From: Aquabacterium sp. A3
GTDB taxonomy: Bacteria; Pseudomonadota; Gammaproteobacteria; Burkholderiales; Burkholderiaceae_C
Reading direction: 5' to 3'
DNA length: 64,000 nucleotides
Assembly (NCBI RefSeq): GCF_038069945.1
Contig: NZ_JBBPEV010000001.1
Coordinates: 1,364,001-1,428,000 of the forward strand
Numbering within the stretch: position 1 is the first letter of the stretch; the number at the start of each line of letters is the position of its first letter. The translations under genes and the position numbers were made by a program. Below are positions 62,799-64,000 of this stretch, in pieces. A model generated the notes under the pieces. That model saw nothing but the letters and a program-made list of their open reading frames with translations. It did not search any database and was not told the DNA's origin.

Positions 62799-63359
62799 TC
62801 AGCCCTGGGCTTGCGGGTGCAATTGATAGCCAAACCGCTGGGGCAGCTCGTCAAAACGACACTCGCTGAGCGTCAGGCCACTGGCCTCCAGGGCGTCGGC
62901 GGCCACGTCCATGTCCAGCGAGCGCACCAGGCCAAAGCCCGCATCGGTGTCGATGAACAGCCGGCCATGCTCGTCCAGCCAGGCAGAGCGCAGCGTTTGC
63001 GCCTCCAGGCCCGTGTGCGCCTGCCATGCGTAGGCTGCCTGGACCGGCGTGCCCGGCGTCACCTGGGTTGCGCGCCGAACGCCCCAGACCAGCGGGCTGG
63101 CCTCCAGCGTCACGTAGACCCGCTGCGGGCCGTTCTGAAAGTACCAGGCCCCCTGCTCGTCGTGCTCGTAGTTGCGCTCGATGAAGGCCTTGAGTTTGTC
63201 GTGCACCACCCGCTGTCCTTTGGACTGCGGAAACGGGCCGGCCGCCTGGGTGGGGGCGTCACGCAGGTACCAATCGCCGCGCGCGTCCAGCGCCAGCCAG
63301 TCGTGGCAGTGGGGCACATTGGGCCACTTCTTCAGCGCGGCCTTGACGATGTCATCCAT
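62799..63359 (-). CDS. Conserved DUF-type hypothetical protein
   Basis: A 186-residue protein common in Burkholderiales, function unknown. Its sequence reads KKWPNVPHCHDWLALDARGD, WYLRDAPTQ, then GAWYFQNGPQRVYVTLEASP, with many Trp and aromatic residues and alternating strands. The ATG at 63359 is used; a TTG at 63368 is an alternative. It lies 9 bp downstream of the hydrolase gene on the same strand, so the two are probably one transcription unit. Confidence 0.75.
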   Translation of the reverse strand: MDDIVKAALKKWPNVPHCHDWLALDARGDWYLRDAPTQAAGPFPQSKGQRVVHDKLKAFIERNYEHDEQGAWYFQNGPQRVYVTLEASPLVWGVRRATQVTPGTPVQAAYAWQAHTGLEAQTLRSAWLDEHGRLFIDTDAGFGLVRSLDMDVAADALEASGLTLSECRFDELPQRFGYQLHPQAQG

Positions 63360-63368
63360 GGAAGGCAA

Positions 63369-64000
63369 TCAAAGGTGTTGAAGCAGCCATTGTCCGACGG
63401 CGTCGGGCAAGGAGGCCACATGCCCCGGGAAGCGCCCGGCAGGGAACCCGACATGACCTCCTTCGTGGGGTTGCCAAAGCGTCACCGCCGGCCCCACCTC
63501 GGCGCGCGTGGGCAAGCTCCAGGCCGGCACCATCGGGTCGTTGCGGGCGTTCAGCAGCAGCGTTGGCACATGCTTCATGCGCCGCAGATGGGGTTTGGCC
63601 GAACACCGCGCCCAATAATCTTCGGTGCTGGCAAAGCCGTGCACCGGCGCCGTGAACGCGTTGTCGTAGGTGTAAAAGTTGTGCGAGGCTTGCAGCGCCT
63701 GGGCATCAAACAAGCCGGGGTGCTGGGCCAGCTTGCCCATGGCCTTGTCCTTGAGGCTGCGCAAAAACATCCGGGTGTACAGGCGCCCCGACAGCCCGCT
63801 TGACAGGGCCTTGGCGCTGGCCTCCAGGTCCAGCGGCGAGCACACGGCCACCACGGCACGGGCCTTTTGCAAGGCCGCGTCACCAGCCTCTTGCGCCCAG
63901 CGCATCAGCATGTTGCCGCCCAGCGAGATGCCCACCGCGACGATGGGCCCTGCGTGCGCCTGGGCCAGGCGGCCCAGGATCCAGTCGATCTCGGCGTGAT
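63369..64000 (-). CDS. YheT-like alpha/beta hydrolase (5' part cut by the window edge)
   Basis: The C-terminal two thirds of an alpha/beta hydrolase. The nucleophile elbow is AVGISLGGN (Ser near 63910), with the preceding HAEIDWILGRLAQAHAGPIV typical of the YheT/ABHD family. The later acid is in NARNDPMVP and the catalytic histidine in HEGGHVGFPAG. The frame runs off the end of the window, so the start is not seen. Substrates are likely esters; none is known. Confidence 0.85.
   Translation of the reverse strand, partial: HAEIDWILGRLAQAHAGPIVAVGISLGGNMLMRWAQEAGDAALQKARAVVAVCSPLDLEASAKALSSGLSGRLYTRMFLRSLKDKAMGKLAQHPGLFDAQALQASHNFYTYDNAFTAPVHGFASTEDYWARCSAKPHLRRMKHVPTLLLNARNDPMVPAWSLPTRAEVGPAVTLWQPHEGGHVGFPAGRFPGHVASLPDAVGQWLLQHL

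Overview
This window looks like chromosome from a GC-rich betaproteobacterium of the order Burkholderiales (Comamonadaceae or a close relative). The evidence is the accB-accC-prmA-zinc ribbon (DUF3426)-PfkB string, an Entner-Doudoroff pair (edd-eda) beside ppc, and a monothiol-rhodanese/grxC/secB/gpsA cluster. The genus cannot be fixed from the sequence alone. Both ends (1-25253 and 62038-64000) are ordinary core genome. On the left these are fatty-acid biotin carboxylase genes, prmA, a secreted phosphodiesterase, an AraC regulator divergent from a Tat-exported GMC (cholesterol-oxidase-like) enzyme, gpmA, secB, gpsA, edd-eda, ppc, trmL, an HDOD-GAF protein, a P-type ATPase, a periplasmic PepSY-like protein and tag. 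On the right are a cytochrome c5-like protein, a conserved hypothetical and a YheT-like hydrolase.

Between them lies a 36.7-kb genomic island (25260-62006). It is integrated into the 3' half of a tRNA-Arg(CCG) gene and bounded by a 45-bp perfect direct repeat. A tyrosine integrase sits next to the intact tRNA at the right end. Paired TGTCGGA motifs, 11 bp apart, lie just inside both ends and look like recombinase or excisionase arm sites. The left third carries maintenance and mobility functions: an excisionase-like antitoxin beside a broken PIN toxin, a complete hipBA pair behind three evenly spaced palindromic operators, an AlpA-like protein, an origin-like hairpin and tandem-repeat region, a replication-relaxation protein, an XRE regulator and several small conserved proteins. 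A four-gene leftward cassette follows (small membrane protein, HTH-containing protein, NYN-LOTUS nuclease-like protein, unknown protein). No relaxase or conjugation machinery was recognised.

The right half is the exceptional part. A seven-gene, about 20.7-kb leftward operon (59748 to 39064) with overlapping or closely spaced genes encodes, in transcription order, a RapA-like SNF2 helicase, an Hsp70/actin-fold ATPase, a second SNF2 helicase (DrmD-like), a 1689-residue Eco57I-type adenine methylase, a 1983-residue SF2 helicase-DUF1998 protein, a DUF4747-like protein and a four-helix membrane protein. The DUF1998 protein ends in a Vsr/PD-(D/E)XK-like nuclease module and a LexA-type S24 domain that has both catalytic residues and a plausible Ala-Gly self-cleavage site. 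A rightward WYL-domain regulator and an unknown 556-residue protein face the operon. The set recalls DISARM and Druantia but matches neither: the helicase and DUF1998 functions are fused, no phospholipase D gene is present, and the Hsp70-like and S24 modules are extra. I infer an anti-phage restriction-type system with built-in self-regulation.
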